From positions 1 through 38,311 of the forward strand of contig JADJPD010000024.1 of NCBI GenBank assembly GCA_016713435.1: DNA of 38,311 nucleotides, in the 5' to 3' direction. Below are positions 15,403 through 24,273 of the stretch, piece after piece. Source of the DNA: Gemmatimonadota bacterium (GTDB lineage: Bacteria; Gemmatimonadota; Gemmatimonadetes; Gemmatimonadales; GWC2-71-9). How positions within the stretch are numbered: position 1 is the stretch's first letter; the number at the start of each line of letters is the position of its first letter. The notes beneath the pieces were generated by a model. The model was not told the DNA's origin and ran no database searches. It was given only the letters and a program-made list of their open reading frames with translations. A program made the position numbers and the translations under genes.

Positions 15403-16992
15403 TCAGAGGCCCAGCCGCACGCTGAGCTGGGCCGAGTAGTAGCGGAAGGCGCCGACCGTGCTGCTCACGGCGCTGTTGGAGACGCCGCCCGAGAGCGCCA
15501 CCTCGTCGTTGAGGCCGAGCTGCCGGGCCACGCGCCCCTCGAGGTGCCACTGCGACTGCGGGTCCCCGGCGCTTCCCACCTTCTGGACGCCGAGTCCGCC
15601 GGCCAGGTAGGTGTCCCACGACCGCCGCGCCCAGCCCCAGCTGAGCCGCGCCTCACCGAGCAGGAACTGGTCCGGCGTGAAGTAGCCGCTGCCGCGGTTC
15701 TCGTAGCCCATGACCCGGCCAAAGAGCCCGCCGGTGAGCCGCCCGCGGAGGGGCCGGCTCAGGAGCAGGTGCGCGTTCCGGCGCACGTTGTCGTCGCTGA
15801 ACCACGCCAGCCCGGCGCCACCCGTCACCGTCAACCGGCCCGCCTGGGTGGAGACTTCGGTGTTGACCTCGTCCACGTCGAGGTCCTTGGTGAGGAGCAG
15901 CGCCGTCTCGTCGAAGCTGTAGTGCGCCCAGCCGAGCCAGGCGGTGGTGCGGGGGAGGATGGCCGCGCTCACGGCGGCGCGCGCCGTGGCCAGGGAGCGG
16001 GAGCCGAGGCTTCCGGGGGCGAGCTTTCGCGCACCGACCGCACCGGTGAAGGAGGTGCTGCCCCGGATCAGGGTGAGCCCCGCCTCGGCGCCGTAGCGGG
16101 TGCCGTCCTGGACCGGGTCGCTCGCTTCGGCGACGCCGGCGCTGGCGAAGCCGCGGAGGCCGGGGCCGAGCAGGACGGCGGTGTTCACCGCCTGGGTCCA
16201 CATCTCGTTCTCGTCCGAGTCGCGGCTCCAGCCCAGCGTGAGGCCGACGGTGGGCTGCCGGGCCGCGTGCACCCGCGCGGCGACGTCCTTCGTGGTGGGA
16301 TCGTCGGGCGCAAGCGCCACGGCCCGGCGCGACAGCCGCGTCGCCGCCCCGGCATCCGCCTGCCACACCCGCACCATGGCGAGGCCGTTGAGCGCGTTGA
16401 CGTTCGCCGAGTCGCGCGCCAGCGCCTGCTCGAACCAGCCGGACGCGCCGCCGAGGTTGCCGCTCCACGACGCCACGTAGCCCCGGCCGGCCAGCGCGTC
16501 GAGGTTGCCCGGGTCTTCCTGCAGCACGTCGGCGTACGCCCGGTCGGCCTCCACCAGCCGGCCCGCCCACGACAGCACCTGCGCCCGGCCGATGGCGGCG
16601 CCGAGGTTGTGGGCGTCCTTCTGGAGCAGGGAGTCGTAGTGCAGCACCGAGAGCCCGTACCGGCCGGCCCATGATTCCACCCGCGCCTGGTGCAGGCGGA
16701 TCTCGCCGTCGTCGGGATCGCGCAGGCGGGCGGTGCGGAGGAGGGCCAGCACGCTGTCGAACTTGCCCGCCCACGACAGCAGCACGCCCATGCGGTAGAG
16801 CGAGCGCGGCTCGCCGGGGTTGGTGGCCAGTTCCTGCTCGTAGGCGCGGACGGCGGCATCGTGCTCGCCCAGGGCCCAGAGGGAATCGCCGGTGGCGCGC
16901 TGCGCGGCGAGCGGGGCCCCGGCCAGCAGCAGCGCCGCGGCCACGCCGAGGGCGCGCCACGCGGGCAGGAGTGAGCCGGGCCGTCGGGTCAT
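15403..16992 (-). CDS. TPR protein with C-terminal outer-membrane beta-barrel (YaiO/PgaA-like architecture)
   Basis: A 529-residue secreted protein. ATG 16992 overlaps the upstream stop (ATGA); a GTG at 16998 is the alternative. Signal peptide: RALGVAAALLLAGAPLAAQ. Residues about 35-250 are tetratricopeptide repeats, many with the recurring phrase SWAG (MGVLLSWAGKFD, VESWAGRYG, VLSWAGRLVEAD, YVASWSGNLG), a feature of polysaccharide-export TPR proteins. From about 260 the sequence alternates polar and hydrophobic residues as amphipathic strands (LGLTLGWSRD, GAEAGLTLIRG, WLGWAHYSFDE, TVTGGAGLAWF) and ends in YYSAQLSVRLGL, a typical barrel C-terminus. The architecture resembles PgaA and YaiO. 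It is inferred to sit in the outer membrane and cooperate with the TPR-glycosidase-like product upstream. No polysaccharide synthase is in the window. Confidence 0.8.
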   Translation of the reverse strand: MTRRPGSLLPAWRALGVAAALLLAGAPLAAQRATGDSLWALGEHDAAVRAYEQELATNPGEPRSLYRMGVLLSWAGKFDSVLALLRTARLRDPDDGEIRLHQARVESWAGRYGLSVLHYDSLLQKDAHNLGAAIGRAQVLSWAGRLVEADRAYADVLQEDPGNLDALAGRGYVASWSGNLGGASGWFEQALARDSANVNALNGLAMVRVWQADAGAATRLSRRAVALAPDDPTTKDVAARVHAARQPTVGLTLGWSRDSDENEMWTQAVNTAVLLGPGLRGFASAGVAEASDPVQDGTRYGAEAGLTLIRGSTSFTGAVGARKLAPGSLGSRSLATARAAVSAAILPRTTAWLGWAHYSFDETALLLTKDLDVDEVNTEVSTQAGRLTVTGGAGLAWFSDDNVRRNAHLLLSRPLRGRLTGGLFGRVMGYENRGSGYFTPDQFLLGEARLSWGWARRSWDTYLAGGLGVQKVGSAGDPQSQWHLEGRVARQLGLNDEVALSGGVSNSAVSSTVGAFRYYSAQLSVRLGL

Positions 16993-19631
16993 CGCCACGA
17001 TCCCCAGATTGCGGACAGGGAATCGTATACCGGCTTGACGCGCGCGTGCCAGCGCGGTGTGTCCCAGGTGGGCCAGGCCCAGGTGCGGAAGCTGGTCCGG
17101 GCCCAGAGCCCGGTCTGGTCCCGCACCGGGATGGTGGCGAGCACGCCGGGGCGGCGGCCGGCGCTCACCACCGCGAGGCCCACCCGGAACCCGTCCGTGG
17201 TGGCGGTGCCGATGGCGGGGCCGGGCTGCCGCTCGAACAGCACCGTGCGGGTGGACGGGTCGCTCACGTTGAGGAGCGCCCAGGGCAACCGCAGCTCGAG
17301 CAGGCCCTGCCGGCGGTCCCAGTACCAGTCGCTCAGGCTCGAGGCGGCGCTGCCGTAGCGGAGCCGGCCGCGGTTCACGCCCACCGCGGGGATCATGGTC
17401 CCCTCGCGGGTGAAGCGGGTGCGGTTGGCCAGCACGAAGAGCGAGTCGAAGGGCCCGTCCGCCGTGCTGTCGATGGTGATGGGCCGCCGCGCGAAGCGGG
17501 CGCCGTCATCCCCGTTCTTGATGATGTAGCCGCCCTCGTAGGGCGAATACTCCGGGATCCCCAGCAGCTGCGCCTCGGCCGTGTCGCGGAGCACGCCGAG
17601 GAACTCGAAGCCGGTGCCGCTCAGGAGCTTGCCGTCGAGCAGCACCCGCCGGCCCAGGTCGGGGCGGTAGGTGTCGAGGGCCAGCAGCAGGTCGCGCGCG
17701 TGCCACGGGAAGGCGTGGCCCTTGAGGGAGGGGAACTCCGCCACCACGTACAGATACGCCTCGTCGGCGCCGAGGCGGAGGCTGGTGGGGGCGCCGTTGG
17801 CGGCCGGCGCCGTGGCCACCTCGGTGAGCGCGCGCCAGCGCGCGGGATCGCCGCCCAGGCTGGGGACCCTGGCGCTGTCGCCGGCGTCCATGGCGAGGAG
17901 GCCGTAGTGCTCCTCGGGGTCCATGACGTTGAGCCAGCGGTTGTCGTGCTCGGCGGGCAGCTCGTAATCCACCACCTGCCAGGTCTTCTTGAACCACTCG
18001 TCGATCCACGCAAAGACGATCCCGCCGGCGGCCCCGCTCTCGCGGATCTCCCGCGTCAGGCGCGCGTCCACCTGCGCCATGGCCAGCTCGTCCAGCCCGC
18101 CGTGGTTCCACCCCTGCGCCTGCACGTGCGCGATGCCGCGGCTCGAGGGGACGCCGTACTCGGCGATGAGCAGCGGCATGCCGGCGTGATGGCGCTTGAG
18201 CCGGCGCAGGTAGCCGAAGTAGTTGGAGCGGCCCTCGCGGGAGCTGGCGAGGTTGTACTCCGGCTCGTACAGCATGAAGTCCGGGTAGTACGGGTAGACG
18301 TGGTAGCTCGCGAACCAGCCGGCGCCGTTGGCGGCCGTGGGCCGGGTGTGCAGGGCGTCCACGCCCACGACATCGTTCTCGTACTCGCGCCCCGCCAGCG
18401 AGGACGGGGTGGCGGCGCGGTTGCGGAACTTGTCCTCCTCCGCACGGCTGGTCTCGCTCACGTGGCTCAGCGGGTCGAGCGGCGGCCAGTTGGTGTACGC
18501 GATGGGCCGCAGCCAGCCCCAGCGATCCGCCTCGTAGGTGAGGAGGTAGTCGCACTGCGCGGCCATCCAGGTCTCGATGTGGAGCGCGCCCGTGGTGGTG
18601 AGGTAGGTGCCGCGCTGGTCGTCGAGCCGGCTGCGGAAGCGCTTCTCGTACCCCACCACCGAGAACGGCTCCCACTCGCGCCCGATGATGTACCCGAGCA
18701 CCCATGGCGACACGTCCGCATCGTAGGTGCCCCCCGAGTGCCCCGGCCGCGCGGCGAAGCGCGCGCCGCCGTGGAGCAGGTCCACCACCCGGCGGATCTC
18801 GCGGCGGAAGTCGTCGGTGTAGCCGCGGTCGTCGAAGTCGTCGTCCGGCGGGAGTTCCACCCAGGCGCCATGCAGGAGCCAGAGCGCCTGCTCGGGGTGC
18901 TGCACGTTCCAGCCGCGGAGCGCCCGGTAGAACTCGGGCGGCAGGATGGTGTAGGTGCGCACCAGGTTGGCGTGCGTGCCGGCGATCTGCGCCAGCCAGC
19001 GCGCGTACACGGCCGAGTCCTCGGGGAACTCCGAGGGGAACTTGCCGGGCAGCGCCAGTCCCAGGTTGACGCCCTTCACGTAGAAGGGGCGCCAGCCGCC
19101 GGCCGGGACGGGGATCTCGAAGAAGTCCCCGTTCACCCGTGCGCCGAGGCGGGGCGGGCCGCTCCGGCTGGGCGGATCGTGGAGGGCGCGGCCGAAGGTG
19201 GGGTCGAGCTGCTCGAGCAGCCGGCGCGCGGCCGCGTTGTCGGGATGCAGGTCGAGGGCGCGCCGCGCGGCTTCCCGGGCGCCGGCGGTGTCACCGCGGC
19301 GCCAGCGGGTGAGGGTCAGGCCGTCCCACGCATCCCCGTTGCCGGGGGCCTTCCGCGCCACCAGCAGGAAGAGCGAGTCGGCCACGGCCACCTGGCCGGT
19401 GCGGAGCAGGGTGTAGCCGAGACCGATCTTCGCGTCGAGGTCCTCGGGGCAGAGCGAGTCGGCGCGGGCAAAGCGGCGGAGCGCCACCTGGATGGAGTCG
19501 GCCCGGTAGGCCAGCCAGCCGGCCGTGACCAGTTCCCCCGCCTCCTTGGGGCAGGGCACCGGGCCGGCCTGCAGCAGGCCGGCCAGGGCAAGGGCTCCGA
19601 GCGCGCGGAGTTGTAGTAGATTCGTGGCCAT
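16989..19631 (-). CDS. TPR protein with glycosidase-like TIM barrel and C-terminal beta-sandwich
   Basis: An 880-residue exported protein from ATG 19631 (GTG 19640 is possible). The N-terminal hydrophobic stretch LRALGALALAGLLQAG is a signal peptide. TPRs occupy about 35-145. A TIM-barrel region follows (about 165-600), opening with FYVKGVNLGLALPGKFP. It has GREWEP near residue 320, where clan GH-A enzymes carry the acid/base Glu (usually NE), and LLIAEYG near 493, matching the nucleophile position (TEYG/SEYG). Aromatic FAWIDEWFKKTW follows as in barrel strand 8. The closest pattern I recognise is GH2/GH72-like. The last 270 residues look like a CBM9/DOMON-type beta-sandwich (DEAYLYVVAEF, LLLALDTY). 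Inferred role: periplasmic or cell-surface glycan remodelling with the beta-barrel partner downstream. Confidence 0.7.
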   Translation of the reverse strand: MATNLLQLRALGALALAGLLQAGPVPCPKEAGELVTAGWLAYRADSIQVALRRFARADSLCPEDLDAKIGLGYTLLRTGQVAVADSLFLLVARKAPGNGDAWDGLTLTRWRRGDTAGAREAARRALDLHPDNAAARRLLEQLDPTFGRALHDPPSRSGPPRLGARVNGDFFEIPVPAGGWRPFYVKGVNLGLALPGKFPSEFPEDSAVYARWLAQIAGTHANLVRTYTILPPEFYRALRGWNVQHPEQALWLLHGAWVELPPDDDFDDRGYTDDFRREIRRVVDLLHGGARFAARPGHSGGTYDADVSPWVLGYIIGREWEPFSVVGYEKRFRSRLDDQRGTYLTTTGALHIETWMAAQCDYLLTYEADRWGWLRPIAYTNWPPLDPLSHVSETSRAEEDKFRNRAATPSSLAGREYENDVVGVDALHTRPTAANGAGWFASYHVYPYYPDFMLYEPEYNLASSREGRSNYFGYLRRLKRHHAGMPLLIAEYGVPSSRGIAHVQAQGWNHGGLDELAMAQVDARLTREIRESGAAGGIVFAWIDEWFKKTWQVVDYELPAEHDNRWLNVMDPEEHYGLLAMDAGDSARVPSLGGDPARWRALTEVATAPAANGAPTSLRLGADEAYLYVVAEFPSLKGHAFPWHARDLLLALDTYRPDLGRRVLLDGKLLSGTGFEFLGVLRDTAEAQLLGIPEYSPYEGGYIIKNGDDGARFARRPITIDSTADGPFDSLFVLANRTRFTREGTMIPAVGVNRGRLRYGSAASSLSDWYWDRRQGLLELRLPWALLNVSDPSTRTVLFERQPGPAIGTATTDGFRVGLAVVSAGRRPGVLATIPVRDQTGLWARTSFRTWAWPTWDTPRWHARVKPVYDSLSAIWGSWR

Positions 19632-19646
19632 GCCGGTCACGAATCT
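19618..19646. promoter_or_regulatory. 9-bp inverted repeat over the TPR-glycosidase start codon
   Basis: AGATTCGTG (19618-19626) and CACGAATCT (19638-19646) are perfect reverse complements with 11 bases between them, so half-site centres are 20 bp apart, about two helical turns. The ATG of the minus-strand gene (19631) lies between the arms and the alternative GTG (19640) in one arm. It could be a repressor operator between the divergent genes (19631 minus, 19670 plus) or an mRNA hairpin covering the start codon. Confidence 0.45.
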
Positions 19647-19669
19647 TACTTAGGGAGTGAACCTGTCGC

Positions 19670-20050
19670 ATGACTGACCAGGAGCAGGCCACGCGCGCCC
19701 TTGGCCGCACGCTGGTGGAGGAGTTCGGCCGTGGCTGGGCCAAGGCCAAGGTGGACGTGCTGCTCTCCGTGTTCGCGGAGGACGCCGCCTTCCTCGACAG
19801 TCCCTTCAGCGAGCCGCTCAAGGGGATCGACGCCATCCGCGGCTATTGGGGCGACGTGCCGATGAACCAGTCGGAGATCACCTTCACGCCGGGGGAGGTC
19901 TTCGTGGTGGGGCCCTGGTTCTCCACGGAGTTCCGCTGCGTCTTCCGGCGGCGGCGCACCGGCGAGTGGGTGGACGCGCGCGGCGCGCTCTTCTGCGAGA
20001 CCAACGGCGAGAAGATCACCGAGATGCGGATGTACTGGGAGCGCCGCTAG
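19670..20050 (+). CDS. SnoaL/NTF2-like domain protein
   Basis: A 126-residue single-domain protein with the NTF2-like cone fold pattern: an N-terminal helix (TLVEEFGRGWAKAKVDVLLSVF), the pocket segment EDAAFLDSPFSEPLKGIDAIRGYWG, and strands ending GEKITEMRMYWERR. Members of the SnoaL-like group are small cyclases, isomerases or ligand-binding proteins, and most stand-alone ones have no known function. The ATG at 19670 is preceded by AGGGAG. It is transcribed divergently from the TPR-glycosidase gene across the inverted repeat at 19618-19646. A hairpin follows the stop. No catalytic residues can be assigned with confidence. Confidence 0.82.
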   Translation: MTDQEQATRALGRTLVEEFGRGWAKAKVDVLLSVFAEDAAFLDSPFSEPLKGIDAIRGYWGDVPMNQSEITFTPGEVFVVGPWFSTEFRCVFRRRRTGEWVDARGALFCETNGEKITEMRMYWERR

Positions 20051-20065
20051 CCCCTCCAAATCGAG

Positions 20066-20087
20066 GGCGCGGCCCAAGGGCCGCGCC
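20066..20087. terminator. GC hairpin between convergent genes
   Basis: GGCGCGGCCC and GGGCCGCGCC form a near-continuous stem with a tiny loop, between the SnoaL-like stop (20050) and the end of the minus-strand phosphatase-like gene (about 20097). An outer complementary pair, AGCCCCT (about 20048) with AGGGGCT (about 20098), could extend it. No T-tract is seen. Confidence 0.55.
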
Positions 20088-20096
20088 GCGGGGCGT

Positions 20097-20566
20097 TTAG
20101 GGGCTCCCCGGTGCCGCCGAGCGTAGTCGAGGCCCCACTCGAGGTACTCCCGCGACCGCAGCCCGATCCGCTGCGCCGCCGCCACCGCATCCTCCTCCTC
20201 CATCCGCTCGTCGAGCATGAGGAAGGGCAGGATCGCGCCGCCCACGCGATTGGCGCTCTTGCAGTGGAACAGCATCGGCTCGCCCTTGTGCTTCCGCAGG
20301 ACGGCCAGGATCTGGTTCATCAGGTCGTCGTTGAGCGGCGTGGGGCCGACGGGCACGTTGTAGTACGTGAAGCCCTGCGCTCGCGCCTGGTCGGGCTCGT
20401 CCATCCAGCGCCACTCGCTCTGGGCGCGGAGGTCCAGGATGGTCTTCACGCCCGCGGCCATGAGGGCCTGCAGGTCGGCCTTGTCGGGCTGGCCGGCGGT
20501 GATCAGGTTGGGGAGCGGCTGGCTGGCGTTGGGGAGGCCGCGGGCCGCGTCGAGGTAGTTGGGCAT
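20097..20566 (-). CDS. protein tyrosine phosphatase-like (DUF442/BLH-like) protein
   Basis: About 155 residues from ATG 20566 (MPNYLDAARGLPN). The sequence ITAGQPDKADLQALMAAGVKTILDLR is typical of the beta-lactamase-hydrolase-like phosphatase domain (DUF442). The P-loop is FHCKSANRVGG, a Cys-x4-Arg spacing found in this subgroup rather than the Cys-x5-Arg of classical tyrosine phosphatases. Related domains occur with sulfide-detoxifying enzymes. The frame stays open past the expected end and would run to 19646 antisense through the SnoaL-like gene. In the adjacent frame, TAA at 20097 ends it right after ARRHRG. I therefore infer a one-base indel near 20105 and a true stop at 20097. The crcB-like gene starts divergently 26 bases away. 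Confidence 0.65.
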
Positions 20567-20591
20567 GGCTCCCAACTTAAGGGAATCCGGG

Positions 20592-20962
20592 ATGATCTGG
20601 TACATCGCGTTCGGCAGCGCCCTGGGCGGCGTGATGCGGTACCTGCTGGGCGGCGCCATCCAGCGCGCCTCCGGCGCGGCCTTCCCGCTCGGCACCTTGG
20701 TCATCAACGTCACCGGGTCCTTCCTGCTCGGCGTGCTCCTGCACGTGGCGGTCCACCCGCCGCACCTCCGCCCCGAGTTCCGCGCGGCCCTCACCGTGGG
20801 CTTCTGCGGCGGCTACACCACCTTCTCCACCTTCAGCGCCGAGACCGTCACCCTGCTGCAGCAGGGTGAGTGGCGCCGCGCCACCCTCTACGTCCTCGGT
20901 TCCGTCACGCTGTCACTCCTGGCGACGGCGGGCGGGTTCATCGTGGGGGAGCGGTGGGGTGA
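20592..20962 (+). CDS. crcB: CrcB/Fluc fluoride channel
   Basis: A small four-helix fluoride channel of the inner membrane that works as a dual-topology dimer and protects against cytoplasmic F-. ATG 20592 begins MIWYIAFGSALGGVMRYLLGG. Family markers follow: GTLVINVTGSFLLG (pore Asn) and GFCGGYTTFSTFSAE (the phenylalanine-box FSTF region and the Na+-binding loop). The last helix ends SLLATAGGFIVGERW. The frame does not stop there. TGA at 20960-20962 is one base out of frame behind a run of four Gs, so one G is probably missing. The corrected product is about 123 residues, the normal family length. No fluoride riboswitch fits in the 25-base gap upstream. Confidence 0.85.
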
Positions 20963-21072
20963 GCTGGTCGTTCTGTTCCGCAGAGAGCGGTGGCGCGGAG
21001 GGGGGAGCGGGGGGGCGTCGCCGGGTTGGCGACGGCCCGCAGCCGGGTGGGGACGGTGCCGGTACCAGGCCC

Positions 21073-22855
21073 ATGCTGGGCCCATCGCCCTCGCGCAGTT
21101 CCGCGGCCCGCCAGGCGGCCGTACGCCGCCCAGCCTTGCCCGGATGGGGATACGCCGCCAATCCGCGAGGTGGCCGGGTGGGCGGAACCGCCGGCGCTGG
21201 TCATCGCGCCGGAGTCGGCGCTCACCGGCTACTTCCTGGAAGGCGGCGTGCAGGAGCTGGCGCTGCCGGCCGAGCAGCTCTTCGAGGACCTGGGCCGGGT
21301 CCACAAGGAAAGCGGCGCGCCCCCGCTCGACATCGCCATCGGCTTCTACGAAGTCTGGCGCAACCACCTCCACAACTCCGCGCTCTACGCCACGCTCGGC
21401 GGCCCCGCCGCCGGGATCCGGCACGTGCACCGCAAGGTGTTCCTGCCCACCTACGGCGTCTTCGACGAGGAGCGCTTCGTGGAGCCGGGCCGGAGCGTGC
21501 AGGCGTTCGAGACCTCCTGGGGCCGCGCGGCCATGCTGGTCTGCGAGGATGCCTGGCACTCGCTGGCGCCCACGCTCGCGGCGCTCGACGGCGCGCAGCT
21601 CATCATCGTCCCGAGCGCCACGCCCGCCCGCGGCCTCCAGCCCCACGCCGGCGACTCGCGCCCCGCCAACCTCGATCGCTGGGACCGCCTGGCCCAGGGC
21701 ATCGCCGAGGAACACGGGGTGTACGTAGTGGTCTGTCACCTGGTGGGCTTCGAGGGCGGCAAGGGGTTCGCCGGCGGCTCCGTGGTGGCGGGGCCGCGGG
21801 GCGCGCTGCTCGCGCACGCCCCGCTCTTCACGCCCGCCACCGTGCCGGTGATGCTCGACTTCGACGAGATCACCCGCGCCCGCGCCGAGGCGCCGCTCCT
21901 CTCCGACCTCCAGCTGCGGCTGCCGCACCTGCTGGAGAGCCTGAAGCAGCCGGGGGGGAGCAACGGCGCCACGGAGCCCCCCGCCGGCACGGTGCGCGTG
22001 CGCCGGACGGCGCCGCCCGCACCGCTGGTGAAGGAGACCGACCCCCTCGCCATCGATCCCGAGCTCACCCGCCGCTGGCTGGTGGAGTTCATCCGGGACG
22101 AGATCCAGCGCCGCCGCAAGTTCACCCGGGTGGTCCTCGGCCTCTCGGGCGGCGTGGACAGCGCGCTCGTGGCCTTCCTGGCCGCCGAGGCGCTCGGCGC
22201 GGGGAACGTGACCGCGGTGCGGATGCCCTACCGCACCTCGAGCCCGGAAAGCCTGGCGCACGCGCAGCTCGTCATCGACCAGCTCGGCATCCCCGCGCGC
22301 ACCGTGGACATCTCGGCCGGCGTGGACGGCATCGTCGGCGCGATCGGCGGCGACGCCTCGCCCGCGCGGAAGGGGAACGTGATGGCGCGCATGCGCATGA
22401 TCACGCTCTTCGACCTCTCCGCCGAGCTCGGCGCGCTCCCCCTGGGCACCGGCAACAAGACCGAGCGCCTCTTCGGGTACTTCACCTGGCACGCCGACGA
22501 CTCGCCCCCGGTCAACCCCATCGGCGACCTCTTCAAGAGCCAGGTCTGGGCGCTGGCGCGTCACCTCGGGGTGCCCGACATCATCGTCACCAAGCCGGCC
22601 AGCGCCGACCTCATCCGCGGCCAGACCGACGAGGGCGACTTCGGCATCTCCTATCCCCGCGCCGACGTGATCCTGCACTGGCTGCTGCAGGGCTACCGGA
22701 GCCCCGAGATCCAGGCCCGCGGCTTCACCGCCGAGGAGGTGGCGCTGGTGGAGCGCCGGCTCGAGGGCACCCACTGGAAGCGGCGGCTCCCCACCGTGGC
22801 CATGCTGTCGCAGACCGCCATCGGCGAGTACTACCTCCGTCCCGTGGACTACTAG
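21073..22855 (+). CDS. nadE: glutamine-dependent NAD+ synthetase, frameshifted at its N-terminus
   Basis: NadE makes NAD+ from nicotinic acid adenine dinucleotide, using ammonia released from glutamine. The N-terminal nitrilase-type glutaminase has its catalytic Glu in APESALTGYF, Lys in HRKVFLPTYG and Cys in LVCEDAWH. The synthetase has the ATP P-loop LGLSGGVDSALVAF, then GTGNKTERLFGYFT and the KPASADLIRGQTDEGDFG segment. The frame is clean from about 21155 to the stop. Before that, pieces of the normal start sit in different frames: PIALAQFR (about 21083), ARQAAVRR, LARMG, then DTPPIREVAGW. At least three one-base shifts occur within about 80 bases. The true start is near 21073 but cannot be fixed. 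Error in assembly is more likely than inactivation, because the remaining 560 codons are intact. Confidence 0.88.
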
Positions 22856-22879
22856 GTGCGCCCCGCGCGCCCTCCCGCC

Positions 22880-23341
22880 ATGACCGCCGATTCCCACCCG
22901 ATGTCCTTCTCGCGCGCCGAGCTCACCCAGCTCGTGATGCCGCACATGCAGAACGCCCTCGGTGACCTCTTCGGCGGCCACCTGCTGGCGCTCGTGGACC
23001 AGGCGGCGGCGGTGGCGGCCATGCGGCATGCGGGCGGGCCCGCGGTCACCGCCAGCTTCGACCGGGTGGACTTCCGCGAGCGGATCCCCGTGGGCTACCT
23101 CGTCACCTGCGTGGCGCGGGTGGACTACGTGGGCAACAGCTCCATGGACGTCTCGGTGGAGGTCTTCGCGGAACACGTGCCCACGGGCGAGCGGCGGCAC
23201 ACGCACACTGCGCACGTGGTCTTCGTGGCCATCGACGAGGCGGGCAAGCCGCGGCGCGTGCCGCGCCTGGTGCCGGAGACGCCGGAGGAGCACGAGCGCT
23301 GGGAGCGGGCGCGCCGCCACCGCGACGCGCGCGGCAAGTGA
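22880..23341 (+). CDS. acyl-CoA thioesterase, hotdog fold (YciA/BACH-like)
   Basis: A 153-residue hotdog-fold thioesterase from ATG 22880. Motifs: MPHMQNALGDLFGGHLLALVDQAAAVAA (central helix with the conserved N-x-x-G-x-x-F-GG pattern and Asp of YciA/BACH enzymes), VTASFDRVDFRERIPVGYLVTC and the VDYVGNSSMDVSVEVFAE strand pair. These enzymes hydrolyse acyl-CoA to free acid and CoA in the cytoplasm and usually form hexamers. The stop overlaps the patatin start (GTGA), suggesting a short lipid-related operon with it. Fold and class are secure; chain-length preference is unknown. Confidence 0.9.
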   Translation: MTADSHPMSFSRAELTQLVMPHMQNALGDLFGGHLLALVDQAAAVAAMRHAGGPAVTASFDRVDFRERIPVGYLVTCVARVDYVGNSSMDVSVEVFAEHVPTGERRHTHTAHVVFVAIDEAGKPRRVPRLVPETPEEHERWERARRHRDARGK

Positions 23342-24207
23342 CCGGGCTGCCGGTCCCGGCGGAGGGCGGCGCGCCGGGCGTCGTCCTCGTGTGCGGCGGG
23401 GGCGGGGCCAAGGCCGCGGCGCACGTGGGCGCCATGCGCGCGCTCGAGGAGCAGGGGATCCGGCCCACGCACTTCGTCGGCACCTCGATGGGGGCGGTGT
23501 TCGCGGCGATGTTCGCGGCGGGGATCTCGGCGCCCGAGGCGCTGGAGCGCGTCGCCGGCGTGGGCGACGGCGAGATCGTCAAGGCCGAGCCGTTTGCGCT
23601 GCTCAAGGGACTCTGGGCGCGCTCGCTGCTCAAGGCGGACCCCTTCAAGGCGGCGCTGGCCCGGCTGGTGCCGGCCACGCGCTTCGAGGAGCTGGCCTCG
23701 CCGCTCACCGTCACCAGCACCGAGCTCGAGAGCGGCGCCCTGACGCTCTTCGGTGCCGGCGGCCGGGGCGTGCCGCTCCTCGACGCGCTCTACGCCACCT
23801 GCGCGCTGCCGCTCTTCCTGCCGCCGGCCGTGATCGGCGGCAAGCGCTATGGCGACGGCGGCCTCCGTGCCGTGCTCCCGCTCGAGCCGGCCACCCTCCT
23901 GCCTGCCACCCTGGTGGTGGCGGTGGACGTGGGCCCGGGCTTCGACGAGCCGCCGGGCGCCAGCGGCCCCGGCCTTCCCCCCGTGGTGGAGGCGCACAAT
24001 GAGGCCTCCGGCATCCTCATGGCGGGGCAGACGGCGCTGGCCCTGGCGCTGTGGCGGGCCAGCGCCCACCGGCCGCGCCTCCTTTATGTGCGTCCCCGGG
24101 TGGAGAAGGGGGCCACCTTCCGGGTGGACCAGGTCCGCCGCTACGTGGAAGAAGGGTTTGCCGCCACCCGCGCGGCGCTCATGGGCTTGAATTCGGGGGA
24201 GCCTTGA
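23338..24207 (+). CDS. patatin-like phospholipase
   Basis: A 289-residue RssA/patatin-type lipase starting at GTG 23338, overlapped by the thioesterase stop. The oxyanion-hole loop is VCGGGGAKAAAHVGAM, the nucleophile Ser is in FVGTSMGAVF (GxSxG, about residue 50), and the catalytic Asp of the dyad is in YGDGGLRAVLP (about residue 173). The family hydrolyses phospholipids or other acyl esters through a Ser-Asp dyad. There is no signal peptide, so it is probably cytoplasmic or membrane-associated. Pairing with an acyl-CoA thioesterase suggests fatty-acid turnover, which is inference. The frame is intact. Confidence 0.9.
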   Translation: MTGLPVPAEGGAPGVVLVCGGGGAKAAAHVGAMRALEEQGIRPTHFVGTSMGAVFAAMFAAGISAPEALERVAGVGDGEIVKAEPFALLKGLWARSLLKADPFKAALARLVPATRFEELASPLTVTSTELESGALTLFGAGGRGVPLLDALYATCALPLFLPPAVIGGKRYGDGGLRAVLPLEPATLLPATLVVAVDVGPGFDEPPGASGPGLPPVVEAHNEASGILMAGQTALALALWRASAHRPRLLYVRPRVEKGATFRVDQVRRYVEEGFAATRAALMGLNSGEP

Positions 24208-24273
24208 GCAGATTGCTCCGGACAGCCAGGCCGCCCCGCCCGCGATTCCTTCACCGTCTCACCGGTTCGCCCG

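Noticed and set aside
20567..20591. Fluoride riboswitch before crcB
   Set aside because: Only 25 bases separate the divergent phosphatase-like start from the crcB start, too little for the aptamer, and no matching pseudoknot sequence is visible.
20888..23320. 810-codon minus-strand open frame opposite nadE and the thioesterase
   Set aside because: Compositional shadow; the plus-strand genes carry complete catalytic motifs.
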